From: JBOGGX01 sp050744245
GTDB taxonomy: Bacteria > Actinomycetota > Acidimicrobiia > Acidimicrobiales > JBOGGX01
Length of the DNA: 7,228 nt
Assembly: GCA_050744245.1 (NCBI GenBank)
Contig: JBOGGX010000121.1
Location: forward strand, 1 to 7,228
Direction: 5' to 3'
Below, piece by piece: positions 6,322 to 7,228 of the stretch (positions are counted from its first letter, which is position 1; every line of letters starts with the position of its first letter). A model generated the notes under the pieces. That model ran no database searches, was not told where the DNA came from, and saw only the letters and a program-made list of their open reading frames with translations. The position numbers and the translations under genes are program-made.

Positions 6322-7228
6322 ATGGGCGCGAGCGCATCGCTGCTGACCCCTGCCCTGGCCGTCGATCCGGGCGGGGAAGCGGTCTCCGAGATCAAGGTCC
6401 GCAACACCGGCGGAGTGGTCGACCAGTTCGTGGTCGACGTGATGGGCGACGCCGCCGCCTTCGCGCGGGTGGAGCCCAACGTCCTCAACCTGTTCCCCGG
6501 GGCCGAGGGTACGGCGACGATCAGGTTCCAGCCCCCGAAGGCGCCGAAGACGCCGGCCGGGCTGGTGCCCTTCGGCGTCCGCGTCTGGTCCAAGGAGGAT
6601 CCCGAGGGCTCGACCGTCCAGGAGGGTCAGCTCGAGGTCGGCTCGTTCCTCGACACCTCCGCCGAGCTCCTCCCCCGCACGTCGCGAGGCCGGCGCCGGG
6701 CCAGGCACGAGCTCGCGGTCGACAACCGCGGCAATACGCCGCTCAACGCCGGCGTGTCGGTCATCGACCCCGACGACCTGGTCACGGCGAAGGTCAACCC
6801 GCCCACGGTCGTCGCGCCGCCCGGATCGGCCGTCTTCCACAAGATCGAGGTCATCCCCAGGAAGCGGTTCCTGAAGGGACCGGCCAAGACCATCCCGTTC
6901 CAGGTCATCATCAGCGGGGAGGGCCAACCGCCGGTGACGACCGACGGCGCCATGCTGCAGGAGCAGATCCTGCCCAGGTGGCTCCTGCCCGCCGCGCTCC
7001 TCGCCCTGGCCGCGCTGATCGCCGGGTTCATCCTGTGGCAGACCCTGCTCAAGCCGCAGATCCAGTCGGCGGCCCGCGTGGCGGCCCAGGAGGAGACCTC
7101 GGAGATGGAGGCGGCGGTCGAGGAGGCCCAGGAGACCGCAGCCGCCGCCCAGCAGAGTGCGGCGGCGGCCCAGGAGAGCGCAGCCGTGGCCGCCGCGGCC
7201 GGTGGAGCCGGCGGCGCGCCGACCACCA
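6322..7228 (+). CDS. Ig-like-domain single-pass membrane protein resembling CIS-linked actinobacterial 'hydrolytic protein', C-terminus cut off
   Basis: An open frame of 302 codons runs from ATG 6322 off the right edge. A GTG at 6286 is in frame but would add 12 residues without hydrophobic character, so ATG is preferred. There is no signal peptide. Residues about 5-108 form one Ig-like domain (VDPGGEA, KVRNTGGVVDQF, PFGVRV) and about 110-205 a second (SFLDTSAELLPRTSRGRRRARH, split here as SFLDTSAELL and PRTSRGRRRARH, then LAVDNRGNTPL and IPFQVII). A transmembrane helix spans about 221-243 (starting LLPAALLALAALIAGF), followed by an Ala/Glu/Gln-rich helical stretch (about 245-292) and Gly-rich sequence. 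The predicted topology is cytoplasmic Ig domains, one membrane pass and an external C-terminus. The FLDT.AEL.PR.SRGRR.ARH core and the domain order match actinobacterial proteins annotated 'hydrolytic protein', often next to contractile-injection-system genes; this is recalled, not searched. No hydrolase catalytic motif is visible. In a CIS setting it could tether or trigger the particle at the membrane (inference). Confidence 0.85.
   Translation, partial: MGASASLLTPALAVDPGGEAVSEIKVRNTGGVVDQFVVDVMGDAAAFARVEPNVLNLFPGAEGTATIRFQPPKAPKTPAGLVPFGVRVWSKEDPEGSTVQEGQLEVGSFLDTSAELLPRTSRGRRRARHELAVDNRGNTPLNAGVSVIDPDDLVTAKVNPPTVVAPPGSAVFHKIEVIPRKRFLKGPAKTIPFQVIISGEGQPPVTTDGAMLQEQILPRWLLPAALLALAALIAGFILWQTLLKPQIQSAARVAAQEETSEMEAAVEEAQETAAAAQQSAAAAQESAAVAAAAGGAGGAPTT

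Noticed and set aside
5305..6927. Long minus-strand open frame (540 codons) across the divergent region
   Set aside because: It overlaps both the delta-60 gene and the plus-strand membrane-protein gene. Its translation is Arg/Gly/Asp-rich with no domain, typical of a shadow frame in GC-rich DNA.

Overview
This is a GC-rich window with strong G/C preference at third codon positions and mostly Shine-Dalgarno starts. It fits a high-GC Gram-positive bacterium, most likely an actinobacterium and possibly an Acidimicrobiia-like lineage. The phylum is an inference from composition and protein families; there is no rRNA or marker gene here. Almost all of the sequence is coding, in one minus-strand cluster of four genes and one divergent plus-strand gene. 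Both genes at the edges are cut by the window.

Layout from right to left on the minus strand: (1) 6188-3681, an exported delta-60-repeat beta-propeller protein with a C-terminal Ig-like domain; (2) 3540-886, an exported PD40/TolB-like propeller protein with two choice-of-anchor-D (ASPM/SPD-2/Hydin-like) domains and a related C-terminal Ig-like domain; (3) 804-196, a 202-residue protein of no recognised family with four cysteines and a 42-residue tail that is mostly acidic; (4) 193-1, the N-terminus of what looks like an aminoglycoside-phosphotransferase-fold kinase, starting 2 bp after the stop of gene 3. On the plus strand, 6322 to beyond the right edge encodes a membrane protein with no signal peptide, tandem Ig-like domains, one transmembrane helix and an Ala/Glu-rich helix. 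Its sequence style resembles the actinobacterial proteins often annotated 'hydrolytic protein', which I associate from memory with contractile injection system (CIS) loci.

Working interpretation (inference): the window is the flank of an actinobacterial CIS-type locus. The plus-strand gene would be the membrane-associated component, with core tail genes expected beyond 7228. The minus-strand genes would be accessory: two large exported propeller proteins sharing one C-terminal module that ends in D-[LF]-[IV]-G-R, and a small acidic-tailed protein tightly coupled to a kinase. No sheath, tube, baseplate or AAA+ gene is visible, so the CIS link rests on one partial gene. The most interesting points are the shared C-terminal module on two otherwise unrelated propellers, the acidic-protein/kinase pair, and a long near-perfect inverted repeat inside the kinase gene.
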